From Candidatus Kryptoniota bacterium (GTDB taxonomy: Bacteria > Bacteroidota > Ignavibacteria > Kryptoniales > JAKASW01): DNA of 64,000 bases. Every line of letters starts with the position of its first letter. The first letter of the stretch is position 1. The stretch spans positions 124,001-188,000 of the forward strand of contig DATCTN010000006.1 of assembly GCA_036567965.1 (NCBI GenBank). Direction: 5' to 3'. This document shows, piece after piece, positions 8,451 through 17,770 of this stretch. The position numbers and the translations under genes were made by a program. The notes beneath the pieces were generated by a model. That model was not told the DNA's origin. It saw only the letters and a list, made by a program, of their open reading frames with translations, and made no database searches.

Positions 8451-9248
8451 TCAACGGCTCCTCCCGCCCGTGAATCGCTTCACCTCTGCCACCCTGTCGG
8501 CTGCCCTCATGAAGTGTTCACCTATCAATACCGCATGATAGCCCATATCGGCGGCAGCACTGAGTTCTTCCGGATCATTTATGCCGCTTTCGCTCACGCT
8601 GACAACGTCTTTCGGAATATTGCGTCCGAGTCTCTCGGAGACGTCACGTGAGACTTCAAATGTCGTGAGGTTTCTGTTGTTCACACCGATGGTGTCTGCT
8701 CCGGCTGAGATTGCGGTGTCCAGCTCACCCATATCATGCACTTCAACAAGCGCTCCGAGCGAGCTGCCTTTCGCAATCCGGATGAATTTCTTCAATCTAT
8801 CCGCGCTTAAAGCCGCTGCAATAAACAGTACCGCATCGGCACCGATCAACAGTGATTCATGAATCTGGTACTCATCGATGATAAAGTCTTTCCTCAGGAC
8901 AGGAATCTTCGGTACCGCATCGCGTACGCCCTGCAGATCCTTAGTTGATCCGCTGAAAAAGTTATTCTCCGTCAGGACAGAGACTGCTGAGGCGCCTCCG
9001 GCCTCATAGTCTTTAGCTATTGCTACCGGGTCAATGCTGGCAGCGATGATGCCCTTCGACGGGGACGCACGTTTTATTTCAGCAATAATCTTCACACGGC
9101 CGCCGGTCTCCCTGGAGATACACTTCCTGAAATCATTCTTAGGCCTAATTTCGGATACCAGACTCATCAGGTCGCCGGGAGTAAGAACGCCTTTCGATTC
9201 CTCGACGTTGATCCTTTTCTGGCGAACGATCGTCTCCAGGAAATTCAA
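8451..9248 (-). CDS. trpC: Indole-3-glycerol phosphate synthase
   Basis: TIM-barrel enzyme closing the indole ring. The 265 residues carry the family signature AEIKRASPSKG near residue 57 (catalytic lysine), VLRKDFIIDEYQ, GVNNRNL and SESGI, in the usual order. The start is a TTG at 9248, which overlaps the stop of the corC-like gene as TTGA, so translation is probably coupled. The beginning MNFLETIVRQK matches the usual start of TrpC, and no better initiation codon is nearby. Confidence 0.95.
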   Translation of the reverse strand: MNFLETIVRQKRINVEESKGVLTPGDLMSLVSEIRPKNDFRKCISRETGGRVKIIAEIKRASPSKGIIAASIDPVAIAKDYEAGGASAVSVLTENNFFSGSTKDLQGVRDAVPKIPVLRKDFIIDEYQIHESLLIGADAVLFIAAALSADRLKKFIRIAKGSSLGALVEVHDMGELDTAISAGADTIGVNNRNLTTFEVSRDVSERLGRNIPKDVVSVSESGINDPEELSAAADMGYHAVLIGEHFMRAADRVAEVKRFTGGRSR

Positions 9249-10525
9249 TGCCTCTTCTTCCCTTTCTTTGATTGCGGTGGACGGATCGCTTTCCTTCCAA
9301 CTGTAGGCACCTTCTTACGTGGGTGTTCCGTTTTCTTTATGGTGACCGCCTCACTATTTTTCGTTCGGACCGCTGCACCCGGATAAGGCGCCTCAGCCGA
9401 TACACCTTTTTTTATGCGATCATTCACCTGGAAGGGGTGTTCTCTGTAAGAAACCTTGAGCCGTCTAATCCTATGCTTAAACAATTCCTCGACATGGAAC
9501 AGCATTTCATCATGGTTAAAAACCTCGCCTTCTTGCGGGAGACGGCCGGCAAGTTTTTGCACGAATCCAGCCATCGTATCATAGTCTTCACCCTGAGGCA
9601 CCTCGCATCCGAGAAGCTCATTGAACCTGCTGACGGTCATCGAACCGGAAAAATGGATGTCTCCGTTTTCGTCCTTCACTATTTCGGATAACGACTCGTC
9701 ATACTCATCCTGAATTTCACCGACAATCTCCTCCAGAACATCTTCCAGAGTCACGATGCCCTCGGTGCCGCCGAACTCGTCCACGACCACTGCGAGGTGG
9801 ACTTTGTTCTTCTGCATGTCACGAAGCAGCTGGCTTATCTTCTTAGATTCCGGAACGTAATAAGGACTTCTCACGATGTCCTGAAGAACGATGACTCCGC
9901 CATCTTCGACCATCGTCAATAAGTCTTTCGCGTAGATCACACCGACAACATTATCAACAGACCCGCGGTAGACCGGGAGGCGCGAGAAACCTTCCTCGAT
10001 TACTTTTCTCAAGAGCGGTCTCGGATCCTCGTCGATGTTGATTGCGACAATGTCTCCTCTGGGCACCATGACTTCCCTGACTATCTTGTCGTTAAATTTC
10101 AGAACGCTCTCGAGAAGTTCTCTTTCGAGGACGTCTATTTCACCGCTTTTGGCAGATCTCTCGAGAATTTGTTCTATAATTTCAGACCTGTCTCCGTCTT
10201 TTCCCGATGGCGCAAACATCTTTTCGATGCTGAGGATAAAGGCCGAGGTCTTTGGAACCGCGCTCAACGCGTAACCGACGCCTAGAGACGCGCAGAAGGT
10301 CAGAGCAAATGTGGCGGAGGCAAAAGTGAAACTTATTCGTAGCATGGTTTCCGCGAGTCCTTCTAGGAGAAATACGGAAGCCAGGGTAGATATAATCACC
10401 GAGCAGACCAAGAAGAGGAAGAGGTTTTTCTTGGCAAGCTTTACGGCGTCGAAGGAAAACACCAGCCCCCACGAAAGTGATGCAGCAACAAACAGCACCA
10501 CAAAGATCAGGTAACTCCCGATCAT
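9245..10525 (-). CDS. CorC/HlyC-type membrane protein with CBS pair
   Basis: A 426-residue membrane protein of the CNNM/CorC family, thought to act in divalent-cation transport or efflux. Three hydrophobic segments (about 3-22, 34-57 and 62-88) are followed by two CBS domains (about 150-270; REVMVPRGDIVAI, GFSRLPVYRG, VVVDEFGGTEGIVTLEDVLEEIVGEI in separate pieces) and a CorC_HlyC C-terminal domain. A basic Lys/Arg-rich tail of about 60 residues is unusual. It sits between trpD and trpC with stop-start overlaps on both sides, so it is co-translated with tryptophan genes despite no obvious pathway link. Confidence 0.88.
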   Translation of the reverse strand: MIGSYLIFVVLFVAASLSWGLVFSFDAVKLAKKNLFLFLVCSVIISTLASVFLLEGLAETMLRISFTFASATFALTFCASLGVGYALSAVPKTSAFILSIEKMFAPSGKDGDRSEIIEQILERSAKSGEIDVLERELLESVLKFNDKIVREVMVPRGDIVAINIDEDPRPLLRKVIEEGFSRLPVYRGSVDNVVGVIYAKDLLTMVEDGGVIVLQDIVRSPYYVPESKKISQLLRDMQKNKVHLAVVVDEFGGTEGIVTLEDVLEEIVGEIQDEYDESLSEIVKDENGDIHFSGSMTVSRFNELLGCEVPQGEDYDTMAGFVQKLAGRLPQEGEVFNHDEMLFHVEELFKHRIRRLKVSYREHPFQVNDRIKKGVSAEAPYPGAAVRTKNSEAVTIKKTEHPRKKVPTVGRKAIRPPQSKKGKKRH

Positions 10526-11535
10526 ACGGATGTTATCTCGATGAGGGAGCGGAGTTTCTTCTCGGCAAGTCCTTTTGTGATCACGTCCCGCGCCCTGTCT
10601 ATCCCGGTTTTTATATCACGCTCGATTCCTGCCACGTAGATTGCGGCGCCGGAATTCAGGAGAACAGCATCATGGAACGGCGACACCTGTCCGCGGATCG
10701 CCATCATGAAAGCCTCCACCGCTTCTTCCTGGTTCCTTACGACAAGCTCGCTCAACTGAACCCGTTTCATGCCAAAGTCTTCCGGCTTGATTTCGTATCG
10801 TGTCACAACTCCAAGCTTGAGTTCGGCAACGATCGTTTTACCGCAAAGAGAAACCTCGTCCATGGTCGGCTCTCCGTGGACAACAAGGGCTGCCTCGCTC
10901 CCGAGATCCCTCAGCACCTCTGCGACGGGACCGACAATCTTATCGCTGTAAACTCCCATTAACTGGCGGTTTGCGCCTGCGGGATTTGTCAGGGGCCCGA
11001 GGAGATTGAATATAGTCCTCACGCCAAGATCTCGGCGGACAGGTGCCGCGAACCTCATCGACTTGTGATGGAGCGGAGCAAAGAGAAACGCGATGCCAAT
11101 TTCTTTAAGAGCCCTCTCTGTCTTCTGTAAGTCGAGCCCGTCGAGATTCAGTCCGAGTGCTTTGAGCACATCGGCACTACCTGATTTGCTGGAGACAGCG
11201 CGACCGCCGTGCTTAGCGACAGTGGCCCCCGCGGCAGATGCGACGATCGCAGCGGCGGTGGAAATATTAAATGTCCCCGCGTTATCGCCGCCCGTCCCGC
11301 ACGTATCCAGAACTATTTCTTTGTCAACGCGCAGCTTCTCCGCTTTCTCACGCATGGCCATAGCACTTCCCACTATCTCGTCGACAGTTTCTCCCTTCAG
11401 CCTCAGGGCGACGAGGAAGCCGGCAATCTGCGACTCAGTCGCCTCGCCGTTCATAATTTCCAGCATCGTCCTGTAAGCTTCATCGCGCGCAAGACTCTCG
11501 CCCGCGATTAGTTTCGCTATCGCCTCGCGTATCAT
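10522..11535 (-). CDS. trpD: Anthranilate phosphoribosyltransferase
   Basis: Second step of tryptophan synthesis, transferring phosphoribosyl from PRPP to anthranilate. The 337 residues contain the PRPP-binding DTCGTGGDNAGTFNIST motif near residue 82, KHGGRAVSSKSGSADVLEAL-type loop (here SADVLKALG), and the RRDLGVRTIFNLLGPLTNP segment, all typical. It begins two bases before the end of the spacing after bshC, and its stop overlaps the corC-like start (ATGA). No trpE or trpG is present in the window. Confidence 0.96.
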   Translation of the reverse strand: MIREAIAKLIAGESLARDEAYRTMLEIMNGEATESQIAGFLVALRLKGETVDEIVGSAMAMREKAEKLRVDKEIVLDTCGTGGDNAGTFNISTAAAIVASAAGATVAKHGGRAVSSKSGSADVLKALGLNLDGLDLQKTERALKEIGIAFLFAPLHHKSMRFAAPVRRDLGVRTIFNLLGPLTNPAGANRQLMGVYSDKIVGPVAEVLRDLGSEAALVVHGEPTMDEVSLCGKTIVAELKLGVVTRYEIKPEDFGMKRVQLSELVVRNQEEAVEAFMMAIRGQVSPFHDAVLLNSGAAIYVAGIERDIKTGIDRARDVITKGLAEKKLRSLIEITSV

Positions 11536-11536
11536 C

Positions 11537-13162
11537 TTATACCGTCAACACGTGGTGAGACCGCGAGAAGCCGGGCAGCTCGCGGAAAAGAAAATCTATG
11601 AAATCCCCACCGTACTTGTTATAAAAGTAAATAAAGTTCAGGACTCTTTCCTGGAGGTCGCGGTTCGGGAATAGCGACTGCTGGAATTTCCTTGTTTGCT
11701 GAACGACCTGTTCATTCTTCCTGTGGTATGCAGCCGTCGTCTTTTCCTCGAAATGATGAAGATGATGGATCATCCTTGATATAGTGGAATCCATTACTCC
11801 TTTCAGAGTCGCGTCGACACGCAGTACAAGCGGTTCAAGTCTCTCTATCGCCTTCCGGACATCGTCAGTCGTCTTTTCGAATTCACCCGGAATGTTTTCC
11901 GGATTGGCGGCCGCAAGTGCCTTTTTCATGACCGTCTCGAAATCGGAAAACGCATCCGACAACTCGAGTTTGTATTTCTCCATCACCTTCATAACCCTGT
12001 GTTCCAATATCGTGGCACTCGCACGCGGAAAGAGGGGCGGCATCTCGACTTCGAAGTGCTCATACACACCCTTGAGTTGGGCAAAGTATGCGAGCTCTCC
12101 CGGCCCGGCGACATAGGCGGCAGTGGGAAGGAGATAATCCTGGCACACCGGTCTGAGAACGACATTCGGACTGAAAGATTCGGGTTTGGTCTCGAGAAGC
12201 GTTCTAATTTGTTCCGGCATGAGTTTTCTCTTCGTCCCTCTGAGAGAGAAACCTGCTCCTACAGGTTCGAGTCCGCGACGAAGTCCGCCTTCGATGTAGA
12301 ACAGGTTTACAACACGCGGTTTCACCTGAACGTGATAATCCTCTTCGAGTCCCGCGCTCTGCTTTATGATTTCCTCGCTGGTCTTCGGGAATGTCTGGAA
12401 TTCTTTCTCGAAAATCGGCTTAAGCAGGCTCTTCGCCTCCGGCTCGTACGGATCCAGAACCACAAGAGGATGCGTTCCGACGATTCTTGTGAGAAGCCGG
12501 GAGAAAGCACTTGTGTAAGTCTCGCCCTCCTTGTAGGTCTCCGTCAACATTTTCATCAACGCAGGCTTGAAGTCGGACGAAGGTAGTAACGCGTCTACCT
12601 GTTGGAAAACCTGTTCAAGCGACCCATCGAATCTTATCTCGCTAAGGGGACGCAACTGCTCGTCTCCATTATTCGTCACAATCGCTTCCACACGCACGAC
12701 TTCCGAAGACGCGTTCAAGAGATGGACGTGATTCGATTCCTCGAAATCATGGTCGTCGCCCTCCAGCCAGAACACGGGCACAAATTCGAAATCAGGAAAT
12801 CGATCCTTCAGGTCGCCGGCAAGCTTTATCGCACTAATCGTTTTGAATAGAGTGTAGAGCGGCCCGCAGAAAAGTCCGACTTGCTGACCGGTAACTACGC
12901 AAAGCGAATTGTCCTTCTTCAGCAGGTCGAGCGCGGCGGAGTATGAGTCGGACGAATTCAGGCGAGAGTTCTGGCGGCGCAGGAGATCCACGAGCTTCCC
13001 TCTCCTCGGAGCGAACGCGGCGAGAACCTTCGAGAAATGACCGCGCAACTCATCGTCATTGGAAAAATCGACGCTATAGTACTTCCTGACCTTCTCGTAA
13101 TCATACAGGTAGTCGGTAAACAGTTTCGATTGTTCCGGTAAGTTTCTAAATGAAGTTTCCAT
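11537..13162 (-). CDS. bshC: Bacillithiol biosynthesis cysteine-adding enzyme
   Basis: BshC adds cysteine to glucosaminyl-malate, the last step of bacillithiol synthesis. The 541-residue length is normal. Recognised by the conserved VTGQQVGLFCGPLYTLFKT segment near residue 92, the PVFWLEGDDHDFEE motif, the RPVCQDYLLPTAAYVAGPGE region and a long C-terminal coiled coil. It starts one base after the upstream ATPase gene stop and ends one base before trpD, so it is embedded in the aroA-trp operon. bshA and bshB are not in the window. Confidence 0.95.
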   Translation of the reverse strand: METSFRNLPEQSKLFTDYLYDYEKVRKYYSVDFSNDDELRGHFSKVLAAFAPRRGKLVDLLRRQNSRLNSSDSYSAALDLLKKDNSLCVVTGQQVGLFCGPLYTLFKTISAIKLAGDLKDRFPDFEFVPVFWLEGDDHDFEESNHVHLLNASSEVVRVEAIVTNNGDEQLRPLSEIRFDGSLEQVFQQVDALLPSSDFKPALMKMLTETYKEGETYTSAFSRLLTRIVGTHPLVVLDPYEPEAKSLLKPIFEKEFQTFPKTSEEIIKQSAGLEEDYHVQVKPRVVNLFYIEGGLRRGLEPVGAGFSLRGTKRKLMPEQIRTLLETKPESFSPNVVLRPVCQDYLLPTAAYVAGPGELAYFAQLKGVYEHFEVEMPPLFPRASATILEHRVMKVMEKYKLELSDAFSDFETVMKKALAAANPENIPGEFEKTTDDVRKAIERLEPLVLRVDATLKGVMDSTISRMIHHLHHFEEKTTAAYHRKNEQVVQQTRKFQQSLFPNRDLQERVLNFIYFYNKYGGDFIDFLFRELPGFSRSHHVLTV

Positions 13163-13163
13163 A

Positions 13164-14273
13164 TCAGGCTATAAAAAGCGACCTTTCGTCATCTTTGTCG
13201 AAAAAGTGCGCGTGTGTTGTGTCGAAATACATCTTCAAGTCCGTTCCCGGTCTTGGATCAACAGAATTTGTGACCCGCGCGACAATTTGAGTTGTATTTG
13301 AGCTAAAATAGAGGAAGACTTCGTTACCCATCGGTTCGGAGATGTCGACGCGAAGTGTGGCGGTAGAGTCGAGTTCGCTACGCTGCGCCTCTTGAATGGA
13401 AATGTGCTCCGGTCTCACGCCCATGTAAAGTTTCTTATTTGAGTAAGCGGCGAGCACCGCGTCATGCGAGGATGGCAGCTCGAGTTTAAGAGCGCCGCCG
13501 AGCTCGTAGAAATAGAGTTTACCGTTCTTGCGTATCTCGCCCTCAAAAAAATTCATTGCCGGGCTCCCGATAAAGCCGGCGACAAATTTGTTTACCGGGC
13601 GGTTGTAAAGATTGAGGGGCGTATCGATCTGCTGGACGATACCGTTCTTCATTACGACAATTCGGTCGCCCATCGTCATGCCTTCGACCTGGTCATGGGT
13701 TACGTAAATCATCGTGGCGCCCAGGCGCTGATGGATCTTCGAAATCTCAGCGCGCATTTGTACTCGCATCTTCGCGTCGAGATTCGAAAGAGGTTCGTCG
13801 AACAGAAACACCTTCGGTTTCCTGACGATCGCGCGGCCGAGTGCAACACGCTGGCGTTGACCACCCGAAAGCGCTTTCGGTTTCCTATCAAGGTATTCGG
13901 AGATACCGAGGATCTGCGCGGCCTCCCTGACACGCGTGTCAATTTCAGGCTTCGGGAATTTTCGCAACTTCAGTCCGAACGCCATGTTTTCATAGACAGT
14001 CATGTGAGGATAGAGCGCGTAATTTTGAAAGACCATCGCGATATCCCGGTCTTTGGGCGCAACATCGTTCACAAGTTCGTTCTCGATATACATTTCGCCG
14101 TCCGAAATCTCCTCGAGTCCGGCGATCATTCTCAACGTGGTCGACTTGCCGCATCCTGACGGACCGACAAGCACAACAAATTCCTTGTCGGCGACTTCGA
14201 GGTTTACGTCCTTTACCGCCACGACTCCGCCCTCGTAAACTTTGGAGACGTTACTCAGCCTTACACTCGCCAT
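13164..14273 (-). CDS. MalK/UgpC-type ABC transporter ATP-binding protein
   Basis: ATPase of a carbohydrate-type importer, about 369 residues. Walker [10 protein letters not shown] near residue 38, Q-loop [13 protein letters not shown], signature [14 protein letters not shown], Walker [13 protein letters not shown] and the H-loop YVTHDQ are intact. The C-terminal ~130 residues are a TOBE-type regulatory domain ([13 protein letters not shown]). The frame opens with TTG at 14279 overlapping the aroA stop, but ATG at 14273 has GAGGG seven bases upstream and is preferred. No permease or binding-protein gene is nearby, so it is an orphan ATPase that may serve several transporters; MsmK-like sharing is known in other bacteria. 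Confidence 0.92.
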   Translation of the reverse strand: MASVRLSNVSKVYEGGVVAVKDVNLEVADKEFVVLVGPSGCGKSTTLRMIAGLEEISDGEMYIENELVNDVAPKDRDIAMVFQNYALYPHMTVYENMAFGLKLRKFPKPEIDTRVREAAQILGISEYLDRKPKALSGGQRQRVALGRAIVRKPKVFLFDEPLSNLDAKMRVQMRAEISKIHQRLGATMIYVTHDQVEGMTMGDRIVVMKNGIVQQIDTPLNLYNRPVNKFVAGFIGSPAMNFFEGEIRKNGKLYFYELGGALKLELPSSHDAVLAAYSNKKLYMGVRPEHISIQEAQRSELDSTATLRVDISEPMGNEVFLYFSSNTTQIVARVTNSVDPRPGTDLKMYFDTTHAHFFDKDDERSLFIA

Positions 14274-14275
14274 AT

Positions 14276-15562
14276 TCAATCCCTCACGACTAGCTTTTCA
14301 AGTGTATGAAAAAATTCAGGATAAGAAATCTCGGCCCATTCAGAATTCTTAACGACAGTATTTCCATTTGCGGCTAGTCCGGCGACGGCAAACGCCATGG
14401 CGATCCTGTGGTCCTTGAAGGAGTCAACCTCCGCACCGCGAAGGTGTCCCGTTCCGGCGACGATGAACCCATCGTCCGTCTCCGACACGTCTGCGTCCAT
14501 TGCCTGGAGGTTATCTACCACCGCGACGATGCGGTCCGACTCCTTTCGCCTGAGATCATGTGCGTCGCGCACGATCGTTTCGCCGTTTGCGAATGCCGCC
14601 ATTACACCGATCACGGGAAGCTCGTCGATAAGTCGGGGGATCATCTCTCCGCCGATCTCGACGCCGTTGAGTTCTGAATGCGACACAGTCACATCGCCGA
14701 CAGGCTCGCCTGTGGTTTCACGTATATTATTGATTTCCACTTTTGCGCCCATCATTACGAGAACATCCAGAAAACCCGTGCGCGTCGGATTGAGAGTGAT
14801 TCCGGCCGCCGTCACGGAAGAATTCGGGAGAATTGCCGCTGCCGCCATGAAAAAGGCGGCGGAAGATATATCGCCTGCTACGTCATACTCAGCGGGCTGG
14901 ACAACGTAATCAGACGAGATCTTTGTCTCGAACCCCTTGCTAGTCTTTGACTTTGCAAGTCGCAGCATTCTTTCCGTGTGATCCCGCGATTCAACAGGTT
15001 CGACGACAGTAGTCTCGCCTTCGGCAAAGATTCCGGCCAGGAGGACAGACGATTTGACTTGTGCGCTCGGAAGGGGAAGGACATATCTGATGCCGTGAAA
15101 ATTCTCGGACGGAAAAATCCTGAGAGGTGCGGTACCGCTCGCAGTTGCGGAGATGTTCGCGCCCATTTGAGAGAGCGGATCTATTATCCTCTGCATTGGT
15201 CTGCGTCTCAAGGTTTCGTCGCCCGTGATTGTCGACCCAAATTTCTGTCCTGAAAGAACTCCGCTGAGAAGTCGCATTGTGGTCCCGCTATTGCCGGCAT
15301 CGAGTGCGCTTCTGGACTGACCTAACGATGACTTCCCCTTTCCGGAAATTGTTACGTGACCGTCCTGCCGGACGATTAGTGTTCCAAGTGCTGACATACA
15401 GGAAATTGTACTATTGACATCGGCGCCGCTGGAAATGCCGTTAATTACTGATTGTCCTTTTGCCAACGAGGAGAAGATGACTGCTCTGTGGGAAATCGAT
15501 TTGTCGCCCGGTACTTTGAACGCTCCGCTTACAGAGGAAGCTCCTCTCACCTCATAATTCAT
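14276..15562 (-). CDS. aroA: 3-phosphoshikimate 1-carboxyvinyltransferase (EPSP synthase)
   Basis: Penultimate step to chorismate, condensing shikimate-3-phosphate with PEP. The 428 residues carry [12 protein letters not shown] near residue 19, the [15 protein letters not shown] signature near 88, RRPMQRI, and the C-terminal RRKESDRI and KDHRIAMA motifs. It starts with ATG preceded by GAGG. As first gene of the aroA-trpB operon it supplies chorismate for the downstream tryptophan enzymes. The adjoining upstream region contains an inverted repeat and a weak promoter. Confidence 0.96.
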   Translation of the reverse strand: MNYEVRGASSVSGAFKVPGDKSISHRAVIFSSLAKGQSVINGISSGADVNSTISCMSALGTLIVRQDGHVTISGKGKSSLGQSRSALDAGNSGTTMRLLSGVLSGQKFGSTITGDETLRRRPMQRIIDPLSQMGANISATASGTAPLRIFPSENFHGIRYVLPLPSAQVKSSVLLAGIFAEGETTVVEPVESRDHTERMLRLAKSKTSKGFETKISSDYVVQPAEYDVAGDISSAAFFMAAAAILPNSSVTAAGITLNPTRTGFLDVLVMMGAKVEINNIRETTGEPVGDVTVSHSELNGVEIGGEMIPRLIDELPVIGVMAAFANGETIVRDAHDLRRKESDRIVAVVDNLQAMDADVSETDDGFIVAGTGHLRGAEVDSFKDHRIAMAFAVAGLAANGNTVVKNSEWAEISYPEFFHTLEKLVVRD

Positions 15563-15590
15563 TCGTCCTCAATTCATTTTATAGGGGCCG

Positions 15591-15627
15591 GACGTCAGAC
15601 TACAGGAAAATCGACAGCTGACGTCAA
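15591..15627 (-). promoter_or_regulatory. Inverted repeat and weak promoter upstream of aroA
   Basis: GACGTCAG (15591-15598) and CTGACGTC (15618-15625) are exact inverted repeats with 19 bases between them. On the minus strand TTGACG (15627-15622) and TGTAGT (15604-15599) are 17 bases apart, so the repeats overlap both promoter hexamers. A regulator binding here would control the whole aroA-trpB operon; this is inference. Confidence 0.35.
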
Positions 15628-15699
15628 TTCAATATAAATTTGAGGGGGTGATTATGCAATAACGGGGGGAAGGAGGAGAAAGGAGACAGGAGAGAGGAG

Positions 15700-16803
15700 T
15701 TAAGGACCGTCGAGCTGGAGCTTGACAAGTGCGGCAGTTTGAGCATCCCAAACCCAGAAGTGAGTGCCATCCCAAACTAATTGCATGGGCTGATACACCG
15801 GAATATCAGTAGAGTCTGCGATGGCACCAGTAGAAAAATCAATCCTCCCGATTCGATTATATGTATCGGGGGAGGAATAAGAAACCCACAGAGATGTGTC
15901 CACATAAGCCATAGCGTTCGTGTTCAAGACCCATATCCTCGGAATGTTCACTGAGTTCATTAGTTTCCCCGAAGAGACGTCATATTCATCGACAACTAAT
16001 GTTTGTCCGATTGATGGCCACCAGATTACGCCGATTTTTGAGTCGCTCACTGCAATCGCTACAAGATTACCATCGCAACGCTCAAGATAGAAGTTAGAAT
16101 CGAGAGAGATGGTGTTGATGTCGCACTTCAGCATCTGAACCGATTCACCTTCATGATAATTCCATAGAATGAAATATGCGGTATCTTTGTTGAATGCGAT
16201 CGGGTTCCACCAGAAGCGGCCGTATTGACTAGGCAACTGGAACTGAGAAAACACATGCGATGCACCGTTGGATGTATCCACGCTCCACCAATTTTCTGTA
16301 TACGTGACAATCGATCCGTTTTCGAACCAGAGCTGACCAAAATACTGAGGGAAGGTCGGAATGATAGACTTAACTATGGATCCTTTCACTATGGATGTCA
16401 AAACGATGGTGTCTTCAGAATATCTCCTGACTCCATCATGGTAATACGTTGCTAGTCTTACCTTGTAGTCTGTCCCCATCTGCAGAATTCCTCCGGACTC
16501 AAAATTTCCCGGAGAGTCATGAAAGTAGACATTCGCGTAGCAAATTGTGTTGTAAGATGTATCTCCGGACAGTGGCCTCACTTGGACGGCACAGCTGTCG
16601 ATGTTCCGGATAATTGCATCCCCCGGAGCAATGCCAGTCACCCCGCGAATGCGTTGATAATTGTTGTAGGTGATTGATATCTGAGGTGTCCAGCTGTCAT
16701 CATTAGAATACAACGCCTGAAGAGGAACTTCTTTTGTGCATCCCTGGAAAACCAAAGATGCTAATGCGGGAATGAAGAGGGGTAATCTATGGCCGATATT
16801 CAA
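15700..16803 (-). CDS. Surface lipoprotein, copy 1 of a duplicated pair
   Basis: A 367-residue secreted protein with a signal sequence ending in a lipobox-like VFQGC (cysteine near residue 22). The body is rich in beta strands with Trp/Asp repeats, ending in FWVWDAQTAALVKLQLDG, and may form a propeller-like fold. It is homologous along its whole length to the protein at 17771-18865 (shared WTPxxxIxYNNYQRI near residue 40 and the C-terminal FWVWDA...ALVKLQL). I do not recognise a named family. The start is TTG at 16803, aligned with the ATG of the paralogue, and lies inside the end of the upstream outer-membrane protein gene (17-base overlap). Confidence 0.85.
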   Translation of the reverse strand: MNIGHRLPLFIPALASLVFQGCTKEVPLQALYSNDDSWTPQISITYNNYQRIRGVTGIAPGDAIIRNIDSCAVQVRPLSGDTSYNTICYANVYFHDSPGNFESGGILQMGTDYKVRLATYYHDGVRRYSEDTIVLTSIVKGSIVKSIIPTFPQYFGQLWFENGSIVTYTENWWSVDTSNGASHVFSQFQLPSQYGRFWWNPIAFNKDTAYFILWNYHEGESVQMLKCDINTISLDSNFYLERCDGNLVAIAVSDSKIGVIWWPSIGQTLVVDEYDVSSGKLMNSVNIPRIWVLNTNAMAYVDTSLWVSYSSPDTYNRIGRIDFSTGAIADSTDIPVYQPMQLVWDGTHFWVWDAQTAALVKLQLDGP

Positions 16804-17737
16804 TTCCTAATTCTCCTCCAATACCTGACAACTCAAGGACAGCGTTTCTGGTCGGCACCTCGTAGTAATTTTGACTCCACGCGTAGTGAGGATAGTATGC
16901 TTCGTACGCACTTGATTCGAGGAGGACGCCAAAGGAAGCTTCTTCCGAAACAAGGCGCGCGTTGTATACGTTATTCGAGCTAGACAAGTTGATAGGGTTC
17001 GACACGAGAGCTTCTCCCAAGCGGCCGGTCCCCGTAAACTCACGAAATCTAAGGAGACGGTAGTCAATCGAGCCCACCACACAGAAACCAGGCAGGACTT
17101 CCATTTTCAGCCCACCTCGCAAAACGCCGGCCCACGCGGTGCTCGAGAGATCGGCGCTCGACTTCTGCACGTACCAACTGGTCGAGCCATATTCGAAGTG
17201 CATTTTTCCGAAAGTCCTATAAGCTGAAATAGAGCCTACTGCTGAAAAGACCTTTGAAAGATGATGTTCGTATTGGATGCCGGGACCAATCATGTAAGTC
17301 CGCAGACTGAATGCATCCTGCAGGGTTATAGTGCTTGTGGGATCGACCACCTGATGAAGATTGAAATCAGACCTACTCGAGAAGTATGATCCGCCTACAA
17401 GTAGGCTCAGTCCCTTCATAATCTCAAATCCAACCGCCGCTTCGAACTGGTTATCTCCGAAGATGTTTACGGCCGAACCCGAAGGATTCCTGAGTTCCGG
17501 ATCCAGTTGAACTTCATCCCGGACCGCGTTGTGGTCAGCGTTCAGATCTTTCCATGGCGCGTAGTGATAGCTGCCGGTTAGAGAAATGGAAAACCTGTCG
17601 AGAAATGAGGTAGAATCAGGACTGTCCTGAGCTAGTGCGGAGGGGAAAGCGACAATCATGGAAGCGAAAGCTATCCATGTCGCCAGCAGGATGGAACACA
17701 CGTAATCTTTTCCACGAACCGACGTCAACTGTACCAT
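16787..17737 (-). CDS. Outer-membrane beta-barrel-like protein, copy 1
   Basis: About 316 residues with an N-terminal signal peptide (cleavage probably after SALAQ) and alternating strand patterns typical of a small outer-membrane barrel. It is homologous to the protein at 18855-19796: both begin their mature part with FLDRxSxSLTGSYHYAPWK and share G(K/R)(M/L)HFEY and S(I/V)DYR(L/Y)L(R/K)FR(E/D)F. The frame opens with GTG at 17740 directly before ATG at 17737. It is followed by its lipoprotein partner with a 17-base overlap, so the two products probably work together at the outer membrane. Function unknown. Confidence 0.82.
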   Translation of the reverse strand: MVQLTSVRGKDYVCSILLATWIAFASMIVAFPSALAQDSPDSTSFLDRFSISLTGSYHYAPWKDLNADHNAVRDEVQLDPELRNPSGSAVNIFGDNQFEAAVGFEIMKGLSLLVGGSYFSSRSDFNLHQVVDPTSTITLQDAFSLRTYMIGPGIQYEHHLSKVFSAVGSISAYRTFGKMHFEYGSTSWYVQKSSADLSSTAWAGVLRGGLKMEVLPGFCVVGSIDYRLLRFREFTGTGRLGEALVSNPINLSSSNNVYNARLVSEEASFGVLLESSAYEAYYPHYAWSQNYYEVPTRNAVLELSGIGGELGIEYRP

Positions 17738-17770
17738 CACGCCGAAGCGCTCTCTGTGTTCATGACACTC

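Noticed and set aside
13464-14159. Long plus-strand frame of 231 codons opposite the MalK-type ATPase
   Set aside because: It is the antisense frame of a clearly real ATPase gene; the composition follows the opposite strand.
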